Source: Blautia sp.
GTDB lineage: Bacteria > Bacillota > Clostridia > Lachnospirales > Lachnospiraceae
NCBI GenBank assembly: GCA_022769545.1
Contig: JALEJS010000025.1
Location: 1 to 64,000 of the forward strand
Length of the DNA: 64,000 nt
Reading direction: 5' to 3'
Under the pieces are notes generated by a model. It worked only from the letters and a program-made list of their open reading frames with translations, made no database searches and was not told the origin of the DNA. Positions 1 through 8,112 of this stretch are shown here, piece after piece (the first letter of the stretch is position 1; each line of letters starts with the position of its first letter). Both the position numbers and the translations under genes were made by a program.

Positions 1-89
1 ACCCCTAAATTGGAGATTACCGACTTCGGCAAGCGAACTCGCATGTCCTGCTGCAAAAGATAGGTGTCTAAGTATATTCTCTCATCCAT
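1..89 (-). CDS. Partial gene, possible AbrB/MazE-type DNA-binding protein (N-terminus only)
   Basis: Reading leftward from an ATG at 87-89, an open frame runs off the left edge after 29 codons. A good ribosome-binding site (AGAAGGAG, 98-105) lies 8 bases ahead, and a 17-bp-spaced promoter lies further upstream. The peptide contains VRLPKSVISNLGV, which resembles the beta-strand start of AbrB/SpoVT swapped-hairpin proteins. With so few residues the family call is a guess, but the start codon, RBS and promoter together make a real gene likely. Confidence 0.5.
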   Translation of the reverse strand, partial: MDERIYLDTYLLQQDMRVRLPKSVISNLG

Positions 90-117
90 ATCCTATTCTC
101 CTTCTAGTGATGGACTA

Positions 118-146
118 ATTTTACCCTATTTTTAGTCTAAAGTCAA
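118..146 (-). promoter_or_regulatory. Promoter of the left-edge gene, with a palindrome in its spacer
   Basis: On the minus strand TTGACT (146-141) is separated by exactly 17 bases from TAAAAT (123-118), a near-consensus sigma-A promoter. The spacer contains the odd palindrome TTTAGTCTAAA (131-141), which abuts the -35 box and could be an operator for the downstream gene product or another regulator. Confidence 0.6.
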
Positions 147-212
147 TCCGTTTGCTACTCTGGACAGTATAATGATATCAAGCCATCTGTACCAAAAAAC
201 GGGCTTTAACCT

Positions 213-295
213 GACAATAGTCCTATCGTCTCAACAGGCGAAAAAGTAGTTTCTTGTCTCAACCTGTCAAAAGGCAGACTATGACGCTATTGTCA
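213..295. repeat. Inverted repeat upstream of the left-edge gene
   Basis: TGACAATAG (213-221) pairs with CTATTGTCA (287-295). Inside, GTCTCAAC occurs twice in direct orientation (near 230-237 and 257-264). No open reading frame covers this interval. It may be regulatory or a decayed repeat; function unknown. Confidence 0.4.
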
Positions 296-302
296 AAACA
301 CG

Positions 303-353
303 AAAAAAGGGATTCCAGGAGACTGCCAAATGCGGCAAATCGCTCGGAATCCC
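303..353 (-). terminator. Terminator of the larB-larC-rlmCD operon
   Basis: On the minus strand GGGATTCC pairs with GGAATCCC (353-346 with 316-309), and an inner TGCC/GGCA pairing extends the hairpin. A run of six T follows (308-303). It sits just downstream of the leftward methyltransferase gene. Confidence 0.75.
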
Positions 354-381
354 TCTATTTCTGGGCTTTTATAGAACTTTT

Positions 382-1542
382 TTACTTGTTTCGTGACAGA
401 AGACATACCGTCTCCACATGATTTGTAAAAGGGAACATGTCGACCGGCTGGATCTTCATCACTCTGTAACGATGTTCCCGGAGATATGTCAGATCTCTGG
501 CCAGGGTTTCCGGATTGCAGGAGATATACACAATTCTGTCCGGGCCCATTTTCACCGCACTGGAGAGGAATTTTTCATCACTTCCCGCTCTGGGCGGATC
601 CATAAACAGGACGTCCAGCTTTTCCCCGGACGCTGCCATGGCCTGCATCACCTCTCCGGCATCTCCCTGACGAAACTGAATATTTTTGATCTTATTTTCT
701 TTTGCATTTGTCCTGGCATCCCGCACTGCGTCAGGATTCAGTTCTACCCCCAGTACCTCCTTAGCTCCCGCTGCCGCGGTAATGCCGATCGTGCCGGTTC
801 CGCAGTAAGCATCCAGCACGCGTTCTTTACCAGTCAGCGCCGCGTACTCCACTGCCGTGCGGTACAATATTTCCGTCTGAGCCGGATTAACCTGATAGAA
901 AGATCCCGGTGAGATCCGAAAAGAACATTCTCCCAGCCTGTCACGGATAAATCCCTTTCCATACAGCACAATATTCCGGTCTCCCAGCACCATGCTGGTT
1001 CTTTTGTCATTGATATTCAGAACCACCGTCGTTATCTGCGGATGTTCTTTTCGCAGCGCCTTTACAAAATTATTTTTGGAAGGAAAAATCGGCGAAACCG
1101 CAACCAGAACCACCATAATCTCCCCGCTGGCAAGGCCTCTTCGCACCAGAACATGCCGAAGAAGGCCATAACCGGTATCCTCATCATATGTGCGGATTTT
1201 AAAAGATTTCAGCATACCGCGGATCGTCCGGATGATTTCCTGACACTTCGCATCCTCAATCATACACTGCTCGATCGGAACAATCCTGTGTGATTTTTCC
1301 TCATATGTTCCCGAAATAATATTTCCCTTCCGGTCACGGCCAAACACCGCATGCACCTTATTCCGGTAACCGCAGGGATCCTTCATTCCGATGATTGGAT
1401 TAACCTTTCCGTATTTTCCCAGAAGAGACTGCATCTGCTTCTGCTTCTTTTTCAGCTGTTCCGGATATTCTGTTCCCTGAAGCTGACATCCTCCGCATTT
1501 TCGCGCGTGAGGACACTGATTTTTGCTGCTGCTATTTTTCAT
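382..1542 (-). CDS. rlmCD: 23S rRNA (uracil-5-)-methyltransferase, RlmCD/RumA type
   Basis: A 386-residue SAM-dependent RNA methyltransferase that makes 5-methyluridine in 23S rRNA. Visible features are N-terminal cysteines C10, C16 and C19 in a CX5CGGC arrangement typical of the family's 4Fe-4S cluster, the SAM-binding stretch VLDAYCGTGTIGI, the MDPPRAG motif, and the catalytic-cysteine motif ISCNPETLARDL. The usual N-terminal TRAM domain is absent; the protein begins directly at the Fe-S motif, so it is shorter than the usual 450 residues. The ATG follows GGGAGCAG and overlaps the end of larC by 11 bases, so it is probably translationally coupled as the last gene of the operon. RlmCD versus RlmD specificity cannot be read from the sequence. 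Confidence 0.9.
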   Translation of the reverse strand: MKNSSSKNQCPHARKCGGCQLQGTEYPEQLKKKQKQMQSLLGKYGKVNPIIGMKDPCGYRNKVHAVFGRDRKGNIISGTYEEKSHRIVPIEQCMIEDAKCQEIIRTIRGMLKSFKIRTYDEDTGYGLLRHVLVRRGLASGEIMVVLVAVSPIFPSKNNFVKALRKEHPQITTVVLNINDKRTSMVLGDRNIVLYGKGFIRDRLGECSFRISPGSFYQVNPAQTEILYRTAVEYAALTGKERVLDAYCGTGTIGITAAAGAKEVLGVELNPDAVRDARTNAKENKIKNIQFRQGDAGEVMQAMAASGEKLDVLFMDPPRAGSDEKFLSSAVKMGPDRIVYISCNPETLARDLTYLREHRYRVMKIQPVDMFPFTNHVETVCLLSRNK

Positions 1543-2905
1543 TCTGCTCCCTGCTGCAATTTATGATCATCTGATATACCTCAGTGAAATTGCTTCCGTT
1601 TTTTCTGCTCAGTTCCGCAGTACTTTCATACTCCGGATAAAATCGCTGTTTTCCGCCTGTCTCACATACCTTTACCCGGGCATCACCAAGCGGTGTGGAA
1701 ACGGTGATGGAACATCGTTTCAAAATCGAACGTTCCATGGCCGTTCTGCGAATTCCGATGGTCGTGGTTTCTTCAAAAATAATCTTTTCCATCCGGGATA
1801 CATCTTCTTCCCCGCAGATCACACTCAAAATCCAGGCCGGCCTGTTCTTTTTCATAAAGGCAGGAACATAGTGAACATCCCTTGCCCCGGCCTCAAACAG
1901 CCGTTCCATCACATATCCCAGAGCTTCTCCCGAACAGTCATCAATATTGCTCTCAAGCTTGATAATCCGATCCCGGAGTTCCTCCTCAGCCGGCCGGATC
2001 AGCATGGCTCTCAGGATTCCCGGGCACGCATAGTCCCTTTTTCCGGCACCTACACCGATTTTTTCAATGGTAAACGACTGCGGAAGTACCCTGTCGGTAC
2101 AAAAAGCAGCCGCGATCGCCGCTCCCGTAGGAGTGACCAGTTCTCCTGCAACATCCGTTCTTTTCAGGGTGATCCCGCATTCCTGTACGATATTTGCCAC
2201 TGCCGGAACCGGAACCGGCAGGATTCCATGCTGACAGCGGATCGTCCCGCAGCCCTCATACAGCACCGGAACGATCACATCTGTGATGCCAAGATCATCT
2301 ATACAAACCGCAGCAGAAAGAATATCCACGATCGAATCCACCGCTCCGACCTCATGGAAATGCACTTCCTCCACAGGTACCTGGTGTGCCTTTGCCTCAG
2401 CCTGAGCCAAAATCTGAAAAATGCGCTCTGCCATGCTTCTGGCGCGGTCACTCATCTCTGCCTGACGGATGATTTCTAGAATTTCCTTCAGCCCACGGTG
2501 CGCATGATGATGCAGATGTTCTTTTCCGAACTCCGAAGCAGCATGTTCATGCGAATGTTCTTTTTCAGACTCCATAAAAGCATGTCCATGAAAATGCTCT
2601 TTTTCGGACTCCATAGAAGCGTGTCCATGAAAATGTTCTTTTTCGAGCTCCATAGAAGCGTGTCCATGCAGATATTCCATGTCGTGATCATGATTCTCAT
2701 GTGCCTCATCCAGAATCACATCAAAGTCACAGGCATCCACACCTGATTTTTTCACCCTGGACACTCTGATCCGGAACCCTTCCAGCGGAAGGCTTCGCAG
2801 CATCCGGTCCAGAACCTCCCGGTTTGCTCCCAGATCCAGCAGAGCAGCCACTGTCATATCTCCGCTGATTCCGGAATAGCATTCCAAATATAAAGTCTTT
2901 TTCAT
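1532..2905 (-). CDS. larC: Nickel-pincer cofactor biosynthesis protein LarC (nickel insertion)
   Basis: A 457-residue LarC, the CTP-dependent cyclometallase that inserts nickel into the pincer nucleotide of lactate racemase and relatives. The N-terminus (YLECYSGISGDMTVAALLDLG) and the motif VEEVHFHEVGAVDSIVDI are characteristic. A His-rich, presumably metal-binding insert spans about residues 70-137 and is built of four 13-residue repeats. In Lactobacillus plantarum LarC is read through a programmed frameshift as LarC1/LarC2; here both halves lie in one uninterrupted frame. It lies 30 bp after larB. No larE or larA is present in the window. Confidence 0.93.
   Translation of the reverse strand: MKKTLYLECYSGISGDMTVAALLDLGANREVLDRMLRSLPLEGFRIRVSRVKKSGVDACDFDVILDEAHENHDHDMEYLHGHASMELEKEHFHGHASMESEKEHFHGHAFMESEKEHSHEHAASEFGKEHLHHHAHRGLKEILEIIRQAEMSDRARSMAERIFQILAQAEAKAHQVPVEEVHFHEVGAVDSIVDILSAAVCIDDLGITDVIVPVLYEGCGTIRCQHGILPVPVPAVANIVQECGITLKRTDVAGELVTPTGAAIAAAFCTDRVLPQSFTIEKIGVGAGKRDYACPGILRAMLIRPAEEELRDRIIKLESNIDDCSGEALGYVMERLFEAGARDVHYVPAFMKKNRPAWILSVICGEEDVSRMEKIIFEETTTIGIRRTAMERSILKRCSITVSTPLGDARVKVCETGGKQRFYPEYESTAELSRKNGSNFTEVYQMIINCSREQNEK
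2513..2668 (-). repeat. 39-bp tandem repeat, four units, inside larC
   Basis: Four in-frame 39-bp units encode the 13-residue motif HGHASMESEKEHF and variants (residues 80-131 of LarC). Units two and three are nearly identical, while the fourth has drifted. Each unit supplies three histidines plus acidic residues. Copy number may vary between strains through slippage without breaking the frame. Confidence 0.9.
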
Positions 2906-2935
2906 CTTGTTTCAGCTTTCTTTCCGATTATCTTT

Positions 2936-3700
2936 TTATTCTCTTTTCTGTTCCGGCCCGAGAACAGCCAGACGGTTGATCTGTGTGGCAATATATCCCG
3001 CACCGTATCCGTTGTCGATGTTGACCACGGCAATTCCGTTTGCACAGGAGTTGATCATAGTCAGAAGTGCGGACAGGCCGTGAAAGCTGGCACCGTATCC
3101 CACCGACGTAGGAACTGCGATCACCGGGCAGCTGACCAGCCCTCCGATCACACTGGCAAGTGCCCCTTCCATCCCGGCCACCGCCACAATGCAGTTGGCA
3201 CTGCGGATCTGCTCCGCCTTTGACATCAGGCGGTGCATGCCGCTCACTCCCACATCATAGAAACGCTCCACATTACTTCCGAAATATTCTGCCGTCTGCG
3301 CCGCCTCTTCCGCCACACCGATATCTGCCGTACCGGCAGTGCATACTGCAATTCTGCCGATCCGCTTTTTATTTTTTTTCTCGATTTTCAGGATCCCGGA
3401 AACAGGATCATAACAGGTTTGCGGAAAACGTGCTTTTACCAGCTCATACTGATGTGCGGAAGCACGGGTTCCCAGAACCTCTCCCTCCTCCTGATAAAGT
3501 CGTTCGACGATAGGAAGCAGGTGCTCATCTGCCTTGTTGCTGCAGTAGATCACCTCTGCAAAACCGGTCCGGGCCTTTCGTCCCGTGTCCAGCTTTGCAT
3601 ACCCCATTTCTTCATACCGTTCCTCCTGAAGAAGCTTTTGTGCATGCTCCACAGAAAGCTCCCCGTCTCTGACCTGTTCCAGAATCTGCTGAATTTCCAT
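2936..3700 (-). CDS. larB: Nickel-pincer cofactor biosynthesis protein LarB
   Basis: A 254-residue LarB, which carboxylates and hydrolyses nicotinic acid adenine dinucleotide as the first step of nickel-pincer cofactor synthesis. The C-terminal half is a PurE/AIR-carboxylase-like domain: AVCTAGTADIGVAEEAA, a VAGMEGALASVIGGLV stretch and VPTSVGYGASFHGLSALL are visible. The ATG has AGGAGATG just upstream, overlapping the stop of the aldo/keto reductase gene, so the two are closely coupled. With larC downstream this is two thirds of the LarB-LarE-LarC pathway. Confidence 0.94.
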   Translation of the reverse strand: MEIQQILEQVRDGELSVEHAQKLLQEERYEEMGYAKLDTGRKARTGFAEVIYCSNKADEHLLPIVERLYQEEGEVLGTRASAHQYELVKARFPQTCYDPVSGILKIEKKNKKRIGRIAVCTAGTADIGVAEEAAQTAEYFGSNVERFYDVGVSGMHRLMSKAEQIRSANCIVAVAGMEGALASVIGGLVSCPVIAVPTSVGYGASFHGLSALLTMINSCANGIAVVNIDNGYGAGYIATQINRLAVLGPEQKRE

Positions 3701-3711
3701 GTTTTCATCTC

Positions 3712-4737
3712 CTATCGGCGATTTGCCTCAAATTCTTTAAAATCACTCTCACATTTTTTTAACATTTCCCGAATGGGAAGATGGTATGGACATCGGCTCT
3801 CACATTCTCCGCAGTCCACGCAGGCATCCGGTTTCACCGGCAGAGCCTGATAGCGTCCATAGCCCCATTCTCCCAGGTCGTATCTCTGAAGATATCCCGC
3901 AAAGAGGAACACCCCTGAAATATTGATTCCTGCCGTACAGGGCTGGCAGTAATTACAGCGGCGGCAGAAATTTTCTCCCAGCTGCTGACGGATCGTCTCT
4001 ATCTTTTCCAGCTCTTCTGCACAAAGCGGTGTCGTATCTTCCACTGCCGCCAGATTCTGCTCCAGCTCCTCCACACAGTAAATACCTGGAATCACAATCG
4101 TGACATCCGGATTCGCACAGATATACCGCAGTGCCAGTGATGCATCTTCAATGGCTCCGCCGGCCATAGGCTTCATATCAATAAATCCCACATTTTTCTC
4201 AGCAGCTTTCCGAATCAGTTCTGCTCCCTGAGACTCCACAATGTTGTACGGAAACATGATGGTTTCCACCCAGTCCATTTCCAGAGCCCGCTCAAACACC
4301 TGCACCGAATGAGCCGTCAGACCGATATGTCTGATTTTTCCTTCTTCTTTTGCCTCCAGAAGGGCTTCCAGAGCACCTCCGGGTGCAACAACCTTATCCA
4401 GATCTGCTTCCGACGGATTGTGAACCTGATACAGATCAATATGATCTGTCCGGAAATTCTTCAGACTGATGTCAATGTCCGCTGCCATCGCTTCTCTGGT
4501 ACGGGACATACTTTTTGTCGCCAACACAAAACGGTTCCGTATTCCTTCGATTGCCTGTCCGATCAGCGATTCACTGACGGTATATCCTCTGGCACTGTCG
4601 ATATAATTTACACCACGCTCCGCCAGTGCCTTCATCAGAACGGTTACTTCTTTCTCACTGCATTTCTGGATGGGAATTCCTCCAAATCCCATTCTGGATA
4701 CCTTTAATCCGGTCTTTCCAAGTGTAACGTATTCCAT
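3712..4737 (-). CDS. Aldo/keto reductase with C-terminal 4Fe-4S ferredoxin domain
   Basis: A 341-residue protein. Residues 1-about 270 form an aldo/keto reductase barrel with recognisable active-site elements: aspartate and tyrosine in DSARGYTVSESLIG, lysine in VLATKSMSR, histidine in LYQVHNP. The C-terminus has two cysteine groups, CRRCNYCQPC and CVDCGECESRCP, so it probably carries an iron-sulfur cluster and may exchange electrons with ferredoxin as well as NAD(P)H. This fusion is frequent in anaerobic Clostridia; substrates are unknown. It is the first gene of the operon with larB, larC and rlmCD. The start is supported by AGAGGAGA. Confidence 0.9.
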   Translation of the reverse strand: MEYVTLGKTGLKVSRMGFGGIPIQKCSEKEVTVLMKALAERGVNYIDSARGYTVSESLIGQAIEGIRNRFVLATKSMSRTREAMAADIDISLKNFRTDHIDLYQVHNPSEADLDKVVAPGGALEALLEAKEEGKIRHIGLTAHSVQVFERALEMDWVETIMFPYNIVESQGAELIRKAAEKNVGFIDMKPMAGGAIEDASLALRYICANPDVTIVIPGIYCVEELEQNLAAVEDTTPLCAEELEKIETIRQQLGENFCRRCNYCQPCTAGINISGVFLFAGYLQRYDLGEWGYGRYQALPVKPDACVDCGECESRCPYHLPIREMLKKCESDFKEFEANRR

Positions 4738-4820
4738 GGCTTTCTCCTCTTAATCTCATTTATTGTTGGATATCCTTTTGACCCCTGGCATCACATGATG
4801 GAAAATCAACATATGCCAGA

Positions 4821-4835
4821 CGGATTGTTCCGCAT
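4821..4835 (+). repeat. Dispersed intergenic repeat, copy 1
   Basis: The 15-base core CGGATTGTTCCGCAT is followed by TACATGCTCC, matching the right flank of copy 3 (TTCATGCTCC). The left flank differs from the other copies, so this copy is partial. Confidence 0.6.
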
Positions 4836-5010
4836 TACATGCTCCCACAATCCTGCAAACATCATATCATACTTCTTCCTACTTTGCCATACACGCATTC
4901 GGGCAGCTGCCACTTTCTTCCTCCGCCAGTGAACAGTCATTTTCGCCGGCATCTTACGATGCTTTCCTATAAACAAATCATAAAATCATCGGTTTCCGTC
5001 ATTTTTTGCG

Positions 5011-5039
5011 TAGACTTTTTTCATTCGTCCTAGTATACT
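5011..5039 (+). promoter_or_regulatory. Putative promoter of the GH13 alpha-glucosidase gene
   Basis: TAGACT (5011-5016), a 17-base spacer, then TATACT (5034-5039). The -35 is weak and the -10 is good. Predicted transcription would start near 5046, placing dispersed repeat copy 2 inside the leader. Confidence 0.5.
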
Positions 5040-5047
5040 TTGGTGTT

Positions 5048-5087
5048 GAGGTCAAAAGATACCACACGGATTGTTCCGCATTTCATG
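5048..5087 (+). repeat. Dispersed intergenic repeat, copy 2 (40 nt)
   Basis: This 40-base segment matches 13135-13174 at about 36 of 40 positions, including the core CGGATTGTTCCGCAT and the flank TTCATG. Both copies are in the same orientation and lie about 8 kb apart, at either side of the region carrying the two GH13 genes. Confidence 0.7.
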
Positions 5088-5127
5088 GTATCACACTACA
5101 ACTCACCCGACACAGGAGGATACCGAC

Positions 5128-6804
5128 ATGAAAAAACAATGGTGGCATGATAAAGTTGCCTATCAGATTTATCCCAAAAGTTTCTGTGATTCCAATGGAG
5201 ACGGCATTGGTGACCTGCAGGGAATCATCAGCAAACTGGACTACCTGAAGGAGCTGGGTGTGGACATTCTGTGGCTGTCCCCGATTTACTGCTCCCCGCT
5301 GGCCGACCAGGGATATGATATTTCCGACTACTATAATATTGATCCGCGTTTCGGAACCATGCAGGACATGGATGAGCTTCTGGCAGAGGCCAAAAAAAGG
5401 GATATGTATATCCTGATGGACCTGGTGGTCAACCACTGCTCCGATGAGCACGAGTGGTTTCAGAAGGCCTGCCAGGATCCCGATGGAAAATACGGAAAAT
5501 ACTTCTACATTGAGGACGTGAAAGACGGGAAGCTGCCCTGCAACTGGCGCTCCTACTTTGGCGGTTCCGTCTGGGACAAGCTCCCGGGACACGAGAATAA
5601 ATACTACTATCACGCATTCCACAAAAAGCAGCCGGATCTGAACTGGGAGAATCCTCAGGTCCGGGAAGAAATCTATCAGATGATCAACTGGTGGCTGGAT
5701 AAAGGACTGGCCGGTTTCCGGATCGATGCGATCATCAACATCAAAAAAGTCCTTCCCTGGCGTGATTTCGTTGTTGACCAGCCGGAGGGACTGAGCCACA
5801 TTTCCAATATGCTGAAGGAAGCAACCGGCGTGGGCGAATTTTTAGGTGAGATGCGTGACCGTACCTTTAAACCGCACAATGCCTTTACCGTAGGAGAGGT
5901 TTTTAATGAAAAGCCGGAAGAACTGGCTGATTTTATCGGCGACGACGGATATTTCTCCACAAAATTCGACTTCAGCACCACGATATTCGGCGGTTCTCCA
6001 AAAGGCTGGTACGACCGCAAAAAAATCACAGCCGAAGATTACAAGCACTGCTGCTTTGAAAGCCAGAAGAAATCAGAAGGAATCGGGTTCCTTTCCAACA
6101 TTATTGAGAACCATGATGAACCAAGAGGCGTCAGCCATTACCTGCCGGACGGGGAAGTGAACGATACCGGCAAGAAAATGCTGGCAACACTGCAGTTCTT
6201 CTTAAAAGGGCTTCCCTTCCTTTACCAGGGTCAGGAAATCGGAATGGAAAACTATCCGTTTCAATCCATCGAGGAAGTAGATGATATCAGCACCCTGGAT
6301 GAATATCAGCTTGCGCGAAATGCCGGTCTCACCCCGGAAGAAGCCATCAAAGCCGTGGGATGTATGAGCCGGGACAATGCCCGCACGCCATTCCAGTGGA
6401 ACGCCGGCACAAATGCAGGATTTACTTCCGGAACCCCGTGGCTCCATGTCAATCCCAATTATAAACAGATCAATCTGGCATCTCAGAAAAATGATCCGGA
6501 TTCCGTTTATTCCTATTACCGCAGCCTCATTTCTCTTCGCAAAAATGAAAAATACCGTGAAACCATCGTTCACGGCAGGCTGACTCCTGTATGGGAAGAC
6601 CATCATAATCTGATGGCGTTTTATCGGACCGGTCCGAAGCAGACACTCCTTGTGATTGCCAATTATCAAAAGGATTCTCAGACAGTCACGCTGGAGCATG
6701 ACGTCCAAAATGTTCTGATCAACAACTGTTCCGATCTGAAGCTGCACGACCGCACCCTTCTGCTGGAAGGATATCAGGCAGTCGTTCTGGAGCTTTCCGT
6801 TTAA
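5128..6804 (+). CDS. GH13 alpha-glucosidase, subfamily 31 type
   Basis: A 558-residue cytoplasmic glucosidase cleaving short alpha-glucosides. The start is the ATG at 5128, which has AGGAGGA 7 bases ahead; an in-frame TTG at 5071 lies in the repeat and lacks an RBS. Seen motifs are the metal-site loop DSNGDGIGDL (21-30), nucleophile D200 in GFRIDAI, acid/base E257 in TVGEVF, and D330 in ENHDEPR. In GH13_31 the residue after the nucleophile tracks linkage preference: alanine, as here, is usual in alpha-1,4-active enzymes, valine in isomaltases. No signal peptide. It is monocistronic, with its own promoter and terminator. Confidence 0.92.
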   Translation: MKKQWWHDKVAYQIYPKSFCDSNGDGIGDLQGIISKLDYLKELGVDILWLSPIYCSPLADQGYDISDYYNIDPRFGTMQDMDELLAEAKKRDMYILMDLVVNHCSDEHEWFQKACQDPDGKYGKYFYIEDVKDGKLPCNWRSYFGGSVWDKLPGHENKYYYHAFHKKQPDLNWENPQVREEIYQMINWWLDKGLAGFRIDAIINIKKVLPWRDFVVDQPEGLSHISNMLKEATGVGEFLGEMRDRTFKPHNAFTVGEVFNEKPEELADFIGDDGYFSTKFDFSTTIFGGSPKGWYDRKKITAEDYKHCCFESQKKSEGIGFLSNIIENHDEPRGVSHYLPDGEVNDTGKKMLATLQFFLKGLPFLYQGQEIGMENYPFQSIEEVDDISTLDEYQLARNAGLTPEEAIKAVGCMSRDNARTPFQWNAGTNAGFTSGTPWLHVNPNYKQINLASQKNDPDSVYSYYRSLISLRKNEKYRETIVHGRLTPVWEDHHNLMAFYRTGPKQTLLVIANYQKDSQTVTLEHDVQNVLINNCSDLKLHDRTLLLEGYQAVVLELSV

Positions 6805-6820
6805 CGGAAAGCTCCTTTTT
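6789..6820 (+). terminator. Terminator overlapping the GH13 stop codon
   Basis: GGAGCTTTCCG (6789-6799) pairs perfectly with CGGAAAGCTCC (6805-6815), followed by five T. The stop codon TAA (6802-6804) lies in the 5-base loop, so the left arm is coding sequence. Confidence 0.9.
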
Positions 6821-6860
6821 ATCTCCGTCGAAAAAGACTCCCTCTGAGATAAACACTCCG

Positions 6861-8027
6861 CTATGCAAGAACCCCGCTTTCTTTTACTGCCTGCACCACT
6901 TCCTGCAGCTGCTGCGGGGGAAGCACCAGCGCAAACCGCACATATCCTTCTCCCAGACTTCCGAACGCGTCTCCCGGTGTACATAACACACCGGCCTTTT
7001 CCATCAGCGCCATCGTAAAGCTTCTGGAGGTATATCCTTCCGGCACAGGCGCCCACACAAACATGGTTCCTTCGCTGTCCGGCACATTCCAGCCAATGCT
7101 TCTCATTCCGCCGCAGAACGCATCTCTTCTTTCCTGATACATTCTGCACTGCTGCTTTACTCCATCCTTCGGACCACGAAGTGCCGCAATCGCACCCATC
7201 TGAACCGGAATAAACATTCCGAAATCAATCTGTGAACGAAGAAGCTTCATGGCATCTACCGCATCTTTTCTTCCGATCATAAAGGAAAGCCTTGCACCTG
7301 TCACGTTAAAGGATTTGGAAAGTGAAAAGAATTCTGCTCCCACTTCCATCGCTCCCTCGTGCTGCAGGAAGGAGCCTCCCACACGCCCGTCAAAAATAAT
7401 GTCCGAGTACGCATTGTCATGAAGAATAAAAATATCATATTTTTTTGCAAATGCAATCAGTTCATCATAAAAGGCATCCGGTGCTGCCTTGCATACCGGG
7501 TTATAGGGATAGGAAACGATCATCACCTTCGCCTTTTTTGCCACCTCTTCCGGAATTTCCGACAAAACGGGAAGGAAATGATTTTCTTCTCTCAGCTCAT
7601 AAAAATACTGTTCTGTCCCCGCCAGCCAGGCACCCGTCTCAAAAATGGGGTAACCCGGATTCGGAAGCAGAACCGTGTCTCCCGGGTCGCACAATGCCAT
7701 ACAGACATGTCCGATTCCTTCCTGGGAGCCATGCACACCCGTGATCCTATCCGGTGTGATCGTCACACCGAACCGCTCCTGATAATAATCTGCCACTGCT
7801 TCCAGAAGCTCCGGCAGATCCCGCAGAGAATATTTGTATGCCTCCGGCGTGGAAGCACTTTCCACAACCGCCCTGATCACATGCTCCTCGGGTGCAAAAT
7901 CCGGCGTACCGATGGAAAGATTATAAATCTTTCTTCCCTGTCGGATCAGTTCTTCTTTTTTTTCATTGATTTCCGCAAAAATTCCGGTTGAAAAATGATT
8001 CAGCCGGTTTGCCTGTATTTTGTTCAT
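6861..8027 (-). CDS. PLP-dependent class I/II aminotransferase (LL-DAP aminotransferase-like)
   Basis: A 388-residue fold-type I aminotransferase. The ATG at 8027 has AGGAGAGG at 8040-8033; an upstream in-frame start would add 11 unsupported residues. Motifs seen are the substrate loop IGTPDFAPEE, PNPGYPIFETG, the NxxNP equivalent YPYNPV, and the PLP lysine in SLSKSFNVTGARL. It resembles the LL-diaminopimelate/alanine aminotransferase group, but substrate cannot be assigned from motifs alone. It is the last of three leftward genes after murI and the permease (86-bp gap), with no lysine-biosynthesis genes alongside. Confidence 0.85.
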   Translation of the reverse strand: MNKIQANRLNHFSTGIFAEINEKKEELIRQGRKIYNLSIGTPDFAPEEHVIRAVVESASTPEAYKYSLRDLPELLEAVADYYQERFGVTITPDRITGVHGSQEGIGHVCMALCDPGDTVLLPNPGYPIFETGAWLAGTEQYFYELREENHFLPVLSEIPEEVAKKAKVMIVSYPYNPVCKAAPDAFYDELIAFAKKYDIFILHDNAYSDIIFDGRVGGSFLQHEGAMEVGAEFFSLSKSFNVTGARLSFMIGRKDAVDAMKLLRSQIDFGMFIPVQMGAIAALRGPKDGVKQQCRMYQERRDAFCGGMRSIGWNVPDSEGTMFVWAPVPEGYTSRSFTMALMEKAGVLCTPGDAFGSLGEGYVRFALVLPPQQLQEVVQAVKESGVLA

Positions 8028-8112
8028 GTTATCCTCTCCTGTATACTTCAACAAATTCACTCATATGGTCCATGTATCAAACAATAATAGAAAATCCCGA
8101 AATCCGGTTTTC

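Larger units (their letters stand above)
4738..5127. other. 390-bp intergenic region with repeat copies and one promoter
   Basis: There is no convincing gene between the divergent aldo/keto reductase and GH13 genes. It holds two copies of the dispersed repeat core CGGATTGTTCCGCAT (4821-4835 and 5067-5081). CTTTTGACCCC (4775-4785) and its near-complement GAGGTCAAAAG (5048-5058) could be inverted ends of a roughly 284-bp miniature element. A promoter for the GH13 gene lies at 5011-5039. I could not identify a clear promoter for the leftward operon. Confidence 0.5.

Noticed and set aside
2488-2746. Repetitive Met/Phe-rich frames on both strands across the larC repeat
   Set aside because: They are alternate readings of the 39-bp repeat; only the His-rich frame is continuous with LarC.
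1532-2905. Programmed frameshift in larC as in Lactobacillus
   Set aside because: The two LarC halves are already in one frame with no stop between them.
5071-5127. TTG start for the GH13 gene 19 codons upstream
   Set aside because: It lies in the dispersed repeat, lacks an RBS and precedes the family's normal N-terminus, while ATG 5128 has AGGAGGA.
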